DNA of 64,000 bases from positions 21,135 through 85,134 of the forward strand of contig CAISHQ010000087.1 of NCBI GenBank assembly GCA_903885195.1. Reading direction: 5' to 3'. Made by a program: the position numbers and the translations under genes. Positions 16,069 to 27,347 of the stretch are shown here, piece by piece. The notes under the pieces were generated by a model. It was not told where the DNA came from and did no database searches. It saw nothing but the letters and a program-made list of their open reading frames with translations. Position 1 is the stretch's first letter. The number at the start of each line of letters is the position of its first letter. Source of the stretch: an uncultured Pseudomonadota bacterium. GTDB lineage: Bacteria; Pseudomonadota; Gammaproteobacteria; Steroidobacterales; Steroidobacteraceae.

Positions 16069-18540
16069 ATGAAACACGCCCCCCTCGCTCTGGCCGGGTT
16101 GCTGGCCGTCACCCTCCTTCCGGTCACCGCCCCCGCGGCCGTCAAAACCACGCCCGGGCAGGCCGACCAACGCTTCGCCCAGCTCGAGCAGTTATTGCCA
16201 ACGCCGAACACCGTTCGGACGGCATCGGGCGCGCCCGGCGCACAGTACTGGCAGCAACGCGCGGACTACCGCATCAAGGTGACGCTCGACGAAACGCGTC
16301 ATCGGCTCAAGGCTCGCCAGAGCATCACCTACATGAATCGCTCGCCGGATACGCTCTCGTACATCTGGCTGCAGCTTGACCAGAACATCTTCAAGGACGA
16401 TTCGATCTCCAGGCGCTCGGAGGTCGCATCCAACTCGGGGACGCGGCGCGACTCGATCGGCGCCGGCGACAGCCTGAGTTTTGCGGCGCTCCGACGTCAC
16501 CACGCGTTTGAGGACCGCAAGTACGGCTATGAGATCGGCCCCGTGCGTGATGCCGGCGGACGAGTGCTGCGTACCACCCTCAACGACACCATGCTGCGCA
16601 TTGATCTGCCGCAGCCGCTGCGCCCGGGTACCAGCATCGAGATCAACTTCGACTGGGAATCGAACATCGTCGACGAAGCCCCCATCGGCGCCCGCGGCGG
16701 TTACGAGCACTTTCCCGACAGCAACACCTACCAGCACTTCCTCGCGCAATGGTTTCCGCGGCTGGTCGCCTACACCGACTACACGGGCTGGCAGCACAAG
16801 CAGTTCCTGGGTCGCGGCGAATTCACGCTCGAATTCGGTGACTACGACATCGAACTGACGGTCCCCGCCGATCACATCGTGGCCTCGACCGGCGTGCTGC
16901 AGAACCCGGATGCCGTGCTGACGGCGACGCAGCGGGCGCGTTTGAAAAAGGCCGAGACGGCCAAGAGCCCGGTGTTCATCGTCACTCCGCAAGAGGCGGT
17001 GGAGAACGAAAAGACCGGTACCAGCCAGATGCGCACCTGGCGATTCAAGGCCGAGAACGTCCGCGACTTCGCCTGGGCGAGCTCGCGCAAGTACATCTGG
17101 GATGCGATGGGCTATCGGCAGAACGACGCCAAGCAGCCGTTCGTGATGGCGATGTCCTTCTACCCCAACGAAGGTGAGCCCATCTGGTCGAAGTATTCGA
17201 CCCACGCGGTGATCCACACCATGGAGGTGTATTCACGCTTCTCCTTCCCCTATCCCTATCCGGTGGCCATCTCGGTCAACTCCTGGGAACGCGGTGGCAT
17301 GGAGTATCCGATGATCACCTTCAACGGCTACCGGCCGACGCGGGACGAGAAATCGGGCAAGCTCACTTACTCGCGCAACACCAAGTACGGGCTGATCGGC
17401 GTGATCATTCACGAGATCGGCCACATCTATTTCCCGATGGTCGTCAACTCAGACGAACGTCAGTGGACCTGGATGGACGAGGGTCTCAACACCTTCCTCG
17501 AATACATCGCAGAGCTCGAGTGGGAAGAGAACTTCCCGACCTTCGGCGACAAGACCAACGTCCTCGACTTCATTACCGGCTACATGCAGTCGCAGGATCA
17601 AGTGCCGATCATGACCAACTCCGACACCATCGTGCAGTTCGGTCCCAACGCCTACTCGAAGCCCGCCGCCGCGCTCGCGGTGTTGCGCGAGGCCGTGATG
17701 GGCAGGGAACTGTTCGACCACGCGTTTCGTGAATACTCCAACCGCTGGAAGTTCAAGCGACCGACGCCGGCCGACTTCTTCCGCACCATGGAAGATGCCT
17801 CCGGAGTCGATCTCGATTGGTTCTGGCGCGGCTGGTTCTACGGCACGGACTACGTCGACGTGTCGGTCGGCGACATGCGCGCGTATCAGATCTCGTCGCA
17901 GGATCCGGAAACGGAATTTCCGCTGCGCCGCGCCGAGTTCGCGGCCAACTGGCCAGAGTCGTACTCACAGCGACAAAACCGCGCCGAGGGCCGCCAGACC
18001 CGTGTTGATCGTTATCCGGAGCTCAAGGACTTCTATAACGAAAACGATCCGTTCGTGGTCAACAACAAGGACCGCAATCAGTACAAGGAATTTCGCGACA
18101 AGCTCGAAACGTGGGAGCGCACTGCGCTCGATCGTGCCATCAAGGCGGGCGAGCACGTGCATTTCGTCGACTTCCACAATCTTGGCGGACTTGTCACGCC
18201 GCTGCCCCTGACGCTGACCTTTGCCGACGGCAGCACCGAGGAGTACCAGGTGCCCGCCGAGGTCTGGCGCTACAACGCCGAGAAGGTGACGAAGCTCTTT
18301 ATCCGCAAGCAGCGCCTCGTGAGTGTCGAACTCGACCGAAGCCATCTGATCGCTGATGCGGACAAGAGCAACAACATCACGCCTCGACGCATCGAGCAAA
18401 GCCGTATCGAACTGTTCAAGGGGCGCGACAGCGGCCGTAATCAGATGCTCGACGCGCTGGCAGAGTTGAAGGGTGAGCCCAAGAGCGGCGAGAAGACCGA
18501 GACGAAGGCGCTGCCCTTGCAGCCCGCTCCGCCGAAGTGA
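16069..18540 (+). CDS. M1 family zinc metallopeptidase, secreted
   Basis: An 823-residue aminopeptidase N-like protein with an N-terminal signal peptide (about 22 residues ending APAA). The zinc site is HEIGH at His448 followed 18 residues later by the glutamate of DEGLNTFLEY, and the substrate-binding motif that is GAMEN in many relatives reads GGMEYP. The length and the long C-terminal region fit the periplasmic or outer-membrane M1 group seen beside small DUF6702 proteins. Likely role: removal of N-terminal residues from peptides outside the cytoplasm. The stop overlaps the next gene's GTG start. Confidence 0.93.
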   Translation: MKHAPLALAGLLAVTLLPVTAPAAVKTTPGQADQRFAQLEQLLPTPNTVRTASGAPGAQYWQQRADYRIKVTLDETRHRLKARQSITYMNRSPDTLSYIWLQLDQNIFKDDSISRRSEVASNSGTRRDSIGAGDSLSFAALRRHHAFEDRKYGYEIGPVRDAGGRVLRTTLNDTMLRIDLPQPLRPGTSIEINFDWESNIVDEAPIGARGGYEHFPDSNTYQHFLAQWFPRLVAYTDYTGWQHKQFLGRGEFTLEFGDYDIELTVPADHIVASTGVLQNPDAVLTATQRARLKKAETAKSPVFIVTPQEAVENEKTGTSQMRTWRFKAENVRDFAWASSRKYIWDAMGYRQNDAKQPFVMAMSFYPNEGEPIWSKYSTHAVIHTMEVYSRFSFPYPYPVAISVNSWERGGMEYPMITFNGYRPTRDEKSGKLTYSRNTKYGLIGVIIHEIGHIYFPMVVNSDERQWTWMDEGLNTFLEYIAELEWEENFPTFGDKTNVLDFITGYMQSQDQVPIMTNSDTIVQFGPNAYSKPAAALAVLREAVMGRELFDHAFREYSNRWKFKRPTPADFFRTMEDASGVDLDWFWRGWFYGTDYVDVSVGDMRAYQISSQDPETEFPLRRAEFAANWPESYSQRQNRAEGRQTRVDRYPELKDFYNENDPFVVNNKDRNQYKEFRDKLETWERTALDRAIKAGEHVHFVDFHNLGGLVTPLPLTLTFADGSTEEYQVPAEVWRYNAEKVTKLFIRKQRLVSVELDRSHLIADADKSNNITPRRIEQSRIELFKGRDSGRNQMLDALAELKGEPKSGEKTETKALPLQPAPPK

Positions 18541-19073
18541 ACGGGGCCGGCGCGCAGCGTCGGCGCCTCCTTCACCTCGCGGTTTCAGCAGCCGCGGGAG
18601 TGTCGCTCGCGGTTTGTCGGCACGACGCCTTTGCGCATCGATCGCACGTCACGCTCACACGCGTCATTCCCAACCCGCGTACGGGTCGTTGGGAGTTCGT
18701 GCACGCCATCCACTATCACGACGCACTGCGACTGCTGGCGGTGCGCGGGGTACGCGATGACGTGCAGCCCGCCTCCGTCGAGGGCCGAGCCCGCCTTGCA
18801 CTCGAAGTCGAACGAGGCTTTCGTTGGCTCGCACCGACCGGAGAGGTGCTGCAGCCCTCGACCGTGGGCGCCGAACTCGAAGGTGACAACGTCTACGTCT
18901 ATCAGGAGTTGCCCGCACCGGCGACAACCGGCCGCTACGCCGTCGAAGCCACTTTGATGCAGGATGTGTTTCCCGATCAGGTGAACAACATCAGCCTCGA
19001 GTTCACCCTGCCGCGCACGACGCTACGGCTGTCACGTCGGCAACCGCGTGGCGAGTTCACTCCGCCTTCGTAG
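18537..19073 (+). CDS. small exported protein (DUF6702-like)
   Basis: A 178-residue protein with an N-terminal signal peptide (cleavage near DAFAH), followed by the HRSHVTLTRVIPNPRTGRWEFVHAIHYHD block that resembles DUF6702, a small beta-rich family often found next to M1 peptidases. Two histidine pairs near the mature N-terminus could bind metal, but this is a guess. The GTG start overlaps the peptidase stop (GTGA), so the two proteins are made together. Function unknown. Its 3' end overlaps the convergent penicillin acylase gene by 17 bases. Confidence 0.75.
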   Translation: MNGAGAQRRRLLHLAVSAAAGVSLAVCRHDAFAHRSHVTLTRVIPNPRTGRWEFVHAIHYHDALRLLAVRGVRDDVQPASVEGRARLALEVERGFRWLAPTGEVLQPSTVGAELEGDNVYVYQELPAPATTGRYAVEATLMQDVFPDQVNNISLEFTLPRTTLRLSRRQPRGEFTPPS

Positions 19074-21243
19074 ACGGTGCACTAAATTTGCTGGATCGCC
19101 CTGCCTGACGTCGGCCTGGCGCATAGTCTTCGAGCACGTGCGCGGCGAGTTCCGCTTCGGTGAAATACACACGCTTGGTCTGCTGGCTCGCGAACAGTCG
19201 CGCCTGATCGGCATAGTGCGGCGAGCGTTCACGGGATGAGGCCGCGCCGAATTGGTGAACACTTTGGCTGCTGAGGCGTCCGTTGCGATCCCAGCTGACG
19301 AACATCATAAAGCCATCACCCGAGACCGCGCGTAGCCGACCATCGGCCTCGGCGATCGAATGCACCGCGCGCAGCATGTCCGGGGCTCCATCGAGCGGCA
19401 GATCGACCTTGCCGCGGCGCAAACGGCTCACCTCGCCCCACAGCGGATCAAGGCGTCCGAAGCCCGTCATCAATTCGGTCGCCGCGCCGCGCAAGGCCTC
19501 GGTCAATTCACTCTCGGGCATAGGCTGACCCTGTTGACGGGCGCGCTCGCGAGCCTCGAGCACGCGATTCGCTGCCAGCACGCCGATCGCAGCCGACCGA
19601 TTTCGCTGATCGGTGCGTAAGTCCCAACCGGCGAGCGTTCCGAGCGCACTCTGCATCGTCGGATCATCCGCACCCTTCGGGATCGCGAGCAGGTCTCGCA
19701 CGACAGCAGCCAACTCGGACTGCGGACTGATGCCAAGGTCGAACTTGTAGCGCCGGAATTCGTCATCGGAGATCTGTTCGTCCGAGCCGTAGGTCTCGAG
19801 CAGTCGCCAACCACGGTTTGTCTCGCGGGTCTCGACGCCCATATCACGCGCAAAGTTGGCCTCGCCCAGCGCCTCGCGCGGCAGGGTCGCCTGCAACGGC
19901 GTGTTGTTCGCGTTGAAGAGGATCCCCGAGGAGGGATTCCACCACTGCGGTACTTCGCTGAAAGGCCGGTACTCGCTCCAGATGAGCGACGAGCGATCTC
20001 CAGGCAACTCGCCTGTCCAGTCGACGTTACCGACACGTCGCGGAAACAGGGCGTTGTAAACGTAGCCGATGTTGCCTTCGGCATCCGCGTAGAGATAGTT
20101 GATGCTCGGCAAAGCCTGCAAGCCGAGCGCCGCGCGCCACTCCTCGAGATTACGAGCGCGATTCAGGCGATAGTATTGCAACGGCATTCGTAGCTCGTTC
20201 ATGCCTGCGTAACGCACAGCGAATATGCCCTGCGGCGTCTCGATCACCGGGCCATGCACGCTGCGCCGGACTTCCCGGTGCACCGTCCAGCGGAACGGAC
20301 CCCAGAGTCGGACTCTGAGCTTGGCCTCACGCTGCTCGAAATCGACCCAGCGTCCATCGAGTCGATATTGCTCCGGGTCATCAGGGTTGATGGTCAGGCG
20401 GTAAACATCGATGAGGTCGGGTCGATTGACGGTGTTCGCCCAACCGAGGCGCTCGCCGTGTCCGTGCAGCATGAACGGCGAGCCCGGGAAGAACCCGCCC
20501 GCGACGTGCCAACCCTCGTCGCTCTGCAATACGGCCTCGTACCACGCAACGGGTCCCTCGAGCGGCTGATGCGAGTTGACGAGCAGGCGCGTGTGACCGT
20601 CCTCGGAGCGCGAAGGCGCCACGACCACGGCATTCGATCCTCGCGGAGGGTCGTCCGTCACCTGACCGATGAGGCGCGCGAGTTCACGGTCGAGACCGTA
20701 GAAGAGCGGCACTTTGAGGACGAAACCCGCAGCGATGTCCTCGCCCCTGACGGGCAGCAGACCCTCTGGCACTTCGCGTGGGTTCAATGCACCGTAGTAG
20801 TTGAGGCCATCTGCATAGGCCTTGAGCACGGCGCGCACCTCGGCCGGCAGATCGCTGGAATAGCGAGCCTCGACTGCTGGCCATACGCCGAGCAGATGCA
20901 CGAGGTAATCGCCGGCTGCGGCCGATGCCCCGTGCTCAGCGGCACGCGTGCCGCGGGCTGCCATCACCACCTCGGCAATGGTCGGAAAGTCGTCCTCGGA
21001 GTGCGCGAATGCGAGACCGAAGGCCACATCGACGTCGCGCCGACCGCGGATATGGGGCACACCCCACTCGTCGCGGCGAATCCGCGCATCGTAGGTCTTC
21101 GCCACGGACATCAATTGGTCGACGTCGGGCTCAGCAATGCGGTTGGGCCGATCCAGCAGCCACAGGCCGCCTGCCGCGGTGGCGGCGAGCGCCGCTACGG
21201 CGACCACGACCCAGACGATGGTGAAGAGGAGTTTGCGCATCAT
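19057..21243 (-). CDS. penicillin acylase family protein
   Basis: A 728-residue exported Ntn-hydrolase precursor. The N-terminal hydrophobic segment (residues 3-29) is a signal or anchor, the alpha part follows, and self-cleavage is expected before Ser203 in PPRGSNAVVVAPSRS, which becomes the nucleophile of the beta chain. VNSHQP, FMLHGHGERLGWANT and NYLYADAEGNIGY are family blocks. Members cleave acyl amides such as beta-lactam side chains, N-acyl-homoserine lactones or other acylated amines; which one applies cannot be decided here. Two adjacent ATG codons (21243 and 21240) are both acceptable. Confidence 0.92.
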   Translation of the reverse strand: MMRKLLFTIVWVVVAVAALAATAAGGLWLLDRPNRIAEPDVDQLMSVAKTYDARIRRDEWGVPHIRGRRDVDVAFGLAFAHSEDDFPTIAEVVMAARGTRAAEHGASAAAGDYLVHLLGVWPAVEARYSSDLPAEVRAVLKAYADGLNYYGALNPREVPEGLLPVRGEDIAAGFVLKVPLFYGLDRELARLIGQVTDDPPRGSNAVVVAPSRSEDGHTRLLVNSHQPLEGPVAWYEAVLQSDEGWHVAGGFFPGSPFMLHGHGERLGWANTVNRPDLIDVYRLTINPDDPEQYRLDGRWVDFEQREAKLRVRLWGPFRWTVHREVRRSVHGPVIETPQGIFAVRYAGMNELRMPLQYYRLNRARNLEEWRAALGLQALPSINYLYADAEGNIGYVYNALFPRRVGNVDWTGELPGDRSSLIWSEYRPFSEVPQWWNPSSGILFNANNTPLQATLPREALGEANFARDMGVETRETNRGWRLLETYGSDEQISDDEFRRYKFDLGISPQSELAAVVRDLLAIPKGADDPTMQSALGTLAGWDLRTDQRNRSAAIGVLAANRVLEARERARQQGQPMPESELTEALRGAATELMTGFGRLDPLWGEVSRLRRGKVDLPLDGAPDMLRAVHSIAEADGRLRAVSGDGFMMFVSWDRNGRLSSQSVHQFGAASSRERSPHYADQARLFASQQTKRVYFTEAELAAHVLEDYAPGRRQAGRSSKFSAPSTKAE

Positions 21244-21291
21244 CGGCCCTCGCCTCTGCTATCGGCCAAGTCGCGCAAATATATAGGGAAA

Positions 21292-21365
21292 TGGAGGCTA
21301 GGGTCGGAATCGAACCGGCGTAGACGGCTTTGCAGGCCGCTGCATGACCACTCTGCCACCTAGCC
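21292..21365 (-). tRNA. tRNA-Cys(GCA)
   Basis: A 74-nt tRNA on the minus strand. The acceptor stem GGCTAGG pairs with CCTAGCC, followed by T and an encoded CCA at 21292-21294. The anticodon loop CTGCAAA gives GCA, and the T arm contains GGTTCGATTCC. It lies 17 bases downstream of tRNA-Gly, in the same order as glyW-cysT after pgsA in E. coli. Confidence 0.97.
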
Positions 21366-21382
21366 GCGCCGAAAAAAAGAAA

Positions 21383-21458
<76 letters not shown>

Positions 21459-21533
21459 CCGGGGACAGAGGCCGAGGATTGTAGTGTCCCCTCCGCCCAA
21501 GTCAAGGCAAACCGACGTCTCCCCTCGCCGCTC

Positions 21534-22094
21534 TCAGGACGCGCCCCGCAGATCCGGCCAGGCTGCCCGAAGGTAGTCGATGGCCGAGACCAGCGTCAGC
21601 ACCGCGGCAATGACGGTTAACACCAAACCGACCTGGTACGTCGGCAGGATCCACACGTCCCAGCGAATCAACATCATCGAGAGGCCAACGATCTGCAGGA
21701 TGGTCTTGAGTTTGCCGAGTCGCGACACGGCGACCTTGCGTCGTTGCCCGATCTCGGCCATCCACTCGCGCAGCGCCGAGATCGCAATCTCGCGGCCGAT
21801 GATCACGATCGCAGGAAGAACCACGACGAAACGCGAATCCTTACTGACGAGCAACACGAGCGCGACGGCCACAATGAGTTTATCGGCCACGGGGTCGAGA
21901 AACGCGCCGAGCCGCGAGGTTTGCCCCCACTTACGCGCGAAGTAGCCATCGAGCGTATCGGTGATACCGGCGATCGCAAACAAGGCGCCCGCCGCCGGAT
22001 CAGACCAGTGATACGGCAGGTGGAACAGGACGACCACGAGCGGAATCGAAAAGATCCGCATCCAGGTCAGGGCATTGGGGACGGTCCAGAGCAT
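21534..22094 (-). CDS. pgsA: CDP-diacylglycerol--glycerol-3-phosphate 3-phosphatidyltransferase
   Basis: A 186-residue inner-membrane enzyme that makes phosphatidylglycerophosphate, the first committed step toward phosphatidylglycerol and cardiolipin. The CDP-alcohol phosphatidyltransferase signature (D-x2-D-G-x2-A-R-x8-G-x3-D-x3-D) is present as DTLDGYFARKWGQTSRLG followed by AFLDPVADK. The opening PNALTWMRIFSIPLVV is typical of PgsA. It starts 3 bases after the uvrC stop, conserving the uvrC-pgsA pair of gammaproteobacteria, and is followed by tRNA-Gly and tRNA-Cys. Confidence 0.97.
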   Translation of the reverse strand: MLWTVPNALTWMRIFSIPLVVVLFHLPYHWSDPAAGALFAIAGITDTLDGYFARKWGQTSRLGAFLDPVADKLIVAVALVLLVSKDSRFVVVLPAIVIIGREIAISALREWMAEIGQRRKVAVSRLGKLKTILQIVGLSMMLIRWDVWILPTYQVGLVLTVIAAVLTLVSAIDYLRAAWPDLRGAS

Positions 22095-22097
22095 GCG

Positions 22098-23942
22098 TTA
22101 CTCGCCGGGGTGCAGCGCATCATAAAGGGTTTGGGCCAATGTCGGGCCCACACCCGGTGCCCGTTCGAGATCCATGCGACCCGCCTTGAGGATGCCCTGC
22201 AGCCCACCGAAGTGCAGCAATAGGGCTTTGCGCTTGGCGGGACCGAGGCCCGGCACCGTCTCGAGGATCGACTCGTTGAAGCGCTTCGCCCGTCGCCGAC
22301 GGTGTCCCGTGATGGCGAAGCGGTGCGCCTCATCGCGGATCTGCTGCAGCAGGCGCAAGGCCGGCGACGCCGGTCCTGGGATCAGCGGCGCCTCCCCGGC
22401 GGGCGCCCAGTGCAGACGCTCCTGACCGGGCTTGCGATCCGGCCCCTTGGAAATACCGACCAACGGCTGGTCCGTGATCCCCTGCTCCGCCAGCACTTCG
22501 CGCACCCCGGCGAGTTGCGCCGGTCCACCGTCGATCACCAACAGGTCGGGCGGCGGGATCTCCCCCGCCTGCACCCGTGCGTAGCGGCGACCGACAGCCT
22601 GGCGCAGCGCGCCGTAATCATCGCCCGGCGCCACGCCGGTGATGTTTAGTCGGCGATAGTCCTTCTTAAGGGGGCCCTCAGGCCCGAACACCACGCAGGA
22701 AGCGACTGTACCCTCGCCCTGGGTATGACTGATGTCGAAGCACTCCATGCGCTCCGGGGGTGCAGGCAACTGCAGCAGATCGGCCAACGCTGCCTGCAAC
22801 TGTTGGTATCCCTCCTTGCGTGACTGACGCATCCGCAGCGCGTTGCGCGCGTTCTCGACCGCCATCTCCACCCAGCGCGCCGCCAGACCTCGTTGGGCTC
22901 GGTGCAATCGAACCGCGTGACCTGCCATGCCACCCAGTGCCTCGCCGAGTGCCGGGGCGTCCTCGAGCTCGAGGTTCGGATAAATGACCGGAGGCGGCGA
23001 CTGCGCGGCGTAGTACTGCATCATGAAGGACGACAGCGCCTCGGCCGGCGTCGCGAGATCGGCCCGCGGAAAGAAGCTGTGAGTGCCGAGGCTGCGCCCG
23101 CCGCGCACCGGCATGACGCTGACGGCGTAATTGCCGGGGTCACCCGCGAGGGCAAACACATCGGCGTCGCGCTCGTCGTCGGCTGCAATCACCTGCTGCG
23201 CCTGCAATTCCTTGATCGCGGCGATCTGGTCGCGCAGCGCCGCGGCACGTTCGAACTCGAGCCGCTCGGCCGCCCACTCCATGCGCGCAGCAAGCTGCTG
23301 TTGCACCTCGTCGTTGCGACCCTCCAGCACCTTCATCGCCGCTTCGACGTCCTTCGCATAGTCGGCCTCGCTGATCAGAGCGACGCAAGGTGCAGAGCAG
23401 CGGCCGATCTGGTGCTGCAGACAGGGTCGACTGCGATGCGCGAATTGGCTGTCACGACAATTGCGCAGCCGAAAGATCTTCTGCAGATGATTCAGCGACT
23501 CGGTCACGGCACCCGCGTTGGGATAGGGACCGAAGAACCGGCCCGGCGCATTGCGCGATCCGCGATAGATACCCAGCCGCGGGAAGGCGTGACCGCCGGT
23601 GAACCAGAGATACGGAAAGCTCTTGTCGTCACGCAGCACTACGTTGTATTTCGGGTGCAGTGCCTTGATCAGGTTGTGCTCGAGCAGCAGTGCCTCGGTC
23701 TCCGAGCGCGTCACCGTGACTTCCATCGCGGCAATCTGCGCCACCAGGGCCTGCACCTTGGGGATCACGTTCGAGGGCACAAAGTAACTGCCGACCCGAT
23801 CGCGCAGACTCTTGGCCTTGCCGACGTAGAGCAAGGCACCGGCGGCATCGAACATCCGATAGACGCCAGGTCGACGCGGCAGGCTCGCTACGAACGCGCG
23901 TGCATCGAACGGGGTTGCCGTCATGGGGGCCGGATCGCTCAC
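22098..23942 (-). CDS. uvrC: UvrABC excinuclease subunit C
   Basis: A 614-residue nucleotide excision repair nuclease that makes both incisions around a UvrB-bound lesion. It has the N-terminal GIY-YIG domain (RPGVYRMFDAAGALLYVGKAK), the cysteine-rich RSRPCLQHQIGRCSAPC region, a UVR helix pair (AAERLEFERAAALRDQ), the RNase H-like C-terminal nuclease (FDISHTQGEGTVAS and DLLVIDGG), and a terminal helix-hairpin-helix (VPGLGPAKRKALL). The start is either GTG at 23942 or ATG at 23924; neither has a clear ribosome site. Confidence 0.97.
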   Translation of the reverse strand: MSDPAPMTATPFDARAFVASLPRRPGVYRMFDAAGALLYVGKAKSLRDRVGSYFVPSNVIPKVQALVAQIAAMEVTVTRSETEALLLEHNLIKALHPKYNVVLRDDKSFPYLWFTGGHAFPRLGIYRGSRNAPGRFFGPYPNAGAVTESLNHLQKIFRLRNCRDSQFAHRSRPCLQHQIGRCSAPCVALISEADYAKDVEAAMKVLEGRNDEVQQQLAARMEWAAERLEFERAAALRDQIAAIKELQAQQVIAADDERDADVFALAGDPGNYAVSVMPVRGGRSLGTHSFFPRADLATPAEALSSFMMQYYAAQSPPPVIYPNLELEDAPALGEALGGMAGHAVRLHRAQRGLAARWVEMAVENARNALRMRQSRKEGYQQLQAALADLLQLPAPPERMECFDISHTQGEGTVASCVVFGPEGPLKKDYRRLNITGVAPGDDYGALRQAVGRRYARVQAGEIPPPDLLVIDGGPAQLAGVREVLAEQGITDQPLVGISKGPDRKPGQERLHWAPAGEAPLIPGPASPALRLLQQIRDEAHRFAITGHRRRRAKRFNESILETVPGLGPAKRKALLLHFGGLQGILKAGRMDLERAPGVGPTLAQTLYDALHPGE

Positions 23943-23975
23943 GGGCGCATTATGTCAGCCGACGCCCTGCAGGAC

Positions 23976-24617
23976 TCAGTGGGTGCGGGAAAGATCCCGT
24001 GCTTGAGCCAGCACCTCGCGAAACATCTCCGGCGTTAGCCGCCGCGTCTGGGTGTTGTAACGGCTGCAATGATACGAATCGAGCAGCCAGCGATCGGACC
24101 CGAGCGCATGACGGGCCGCGTGCGCAAAGCGGAACTTGCCGCGCGGCAGCGCGAGCGCATCGAGCACCGCATCGTGGGCGATCCGACCAAGCGCCACCAC
24201 CACCCGCACGGTGTCGTGCGCCGCGAGTTCGGCGCGCAGAAACGCGTTACAGGTGCGTATCTCCGCCGGCGTAGGCTTGTTGGCGGGCGGCAAGCACTTG
24301 ACGGCATTGGTGATGCGCACCCCGGTGAGCTGCAGACCATCGTCGCGCGACACAGAGACCGCGGCGCTTGAAACGCCAAGCGCATGCAGGGTGTCGTAGA
24401 GCAGGATGCCGGCGTGATCCCCCGTGAAGGGTCGACCGGTGCGGTTGGCGCCGTGCAAGCCCGGTGCAAGGCCCACGATGAGCCACCGGGGTGCCGCATC
24501 GCCGAATGCCGCGACGGGCGCCGCGTGGTAACCGGGGTAACGCTCCCCCGTCGACTCGCAGAACGTCGCGAGCCGCGGACAGCGCCGACATTGCGGATCG
24601 AACAGTGCGTCGGCCAC
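23976..24617 (-). CDS. uracil-DNA glycosylase, family 5 (UDGb-like)
   Basis: A 213-residue base-excision repair glycosylase. The iron-sulfur-type cysteines begin CRRC (Cys10, Cys13), with two more in KCLPP and RTCNAF. The active-site block GLAPGLHGANRTGRPFTGD is characteristic of UDGb, in which the usual catalytic polar residue is replaced by Ala. The C-terminal motif is SYHCSRYNTQTRRLT. UDGb acts on uracil, hypoxanthine and some other deaminated bases. The GTG start at 24617 lies two bases after the icd stop; the longer upstream reading overlaps icd and lacks family residues. Confidence 0.9.
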   Translation of the reverse strand: MADALFDPQCRRCPRLATFCESTGERYPGYHAAPVAAFGDAAPRWLIVGLAPGLHGANRTGRPFTGDHAGILLYDTLHALGVSSAAVSVSRDDGLQLTGVRITNAVKCLPPANKPTPAEIRTCNAFLRAELAAHDTVRVVVALGRIAHDAVLDALALPRGKFRFAHAARHALGSDRWLLDSYHCSRYNTQTRRLTPEMFREVLAQARDLSRTH

Positions 24618-24619
24618 GA

Positions 24620-25948
<1,329 letters not shown>

Positions 25949-25951
25949 GGA

Positions 25952-25988
25952 GAATCCGCGCCCCCGGCTGCTGCGAGGGCGCGGATTC
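25952..25988. promoter_or_regulatory. perfect 12-bp inverted repeat in the icd leader
   Basis: GAATCCGCGCCC and its exact complement GGGCGCGGATTC form a 12-bp stem with a 13-base loop, located between aceA and icd and ending four bases from the icd start codon. In the minus-strand RNA the 3' arm contains GCGGA, the best candidate ribosome-binding site for icd, with TTCTCC before the ATG. There is no U-run after the stem, so a simple intrinsic terminator is less likely than a translation-gating or RNA-processing hairpin. Confidence 0.8.
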
Positions 25989-26006
25989 TACCCGAGCCTC
26001 GCTCGC

Positions 26007-27293
<1,287 letters not shown>

Positions 27294-27347
27294 GCGTGTC
27301 TCCTTCCTGTGTCCTTAGGAAATGTACGAGGGGTGGATCAGGGTCAA

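Noticed and set aside
16192-17217. Long minus-strand open frame inside the M1 peptidase gene
   Set aside because: No family blocks and it lies wholly within a well-supported peptidase gene; GC-rich codon use leaves antisense frames open.
11614-21291. Mobile genetic element between tRNA-Leu and tRNA-Cys
   Set aside because: Position suggests insertion, but I found no integrase, transposase, attachment duplication or inverted ends, so I report a split tRNA cluster rather than an element.
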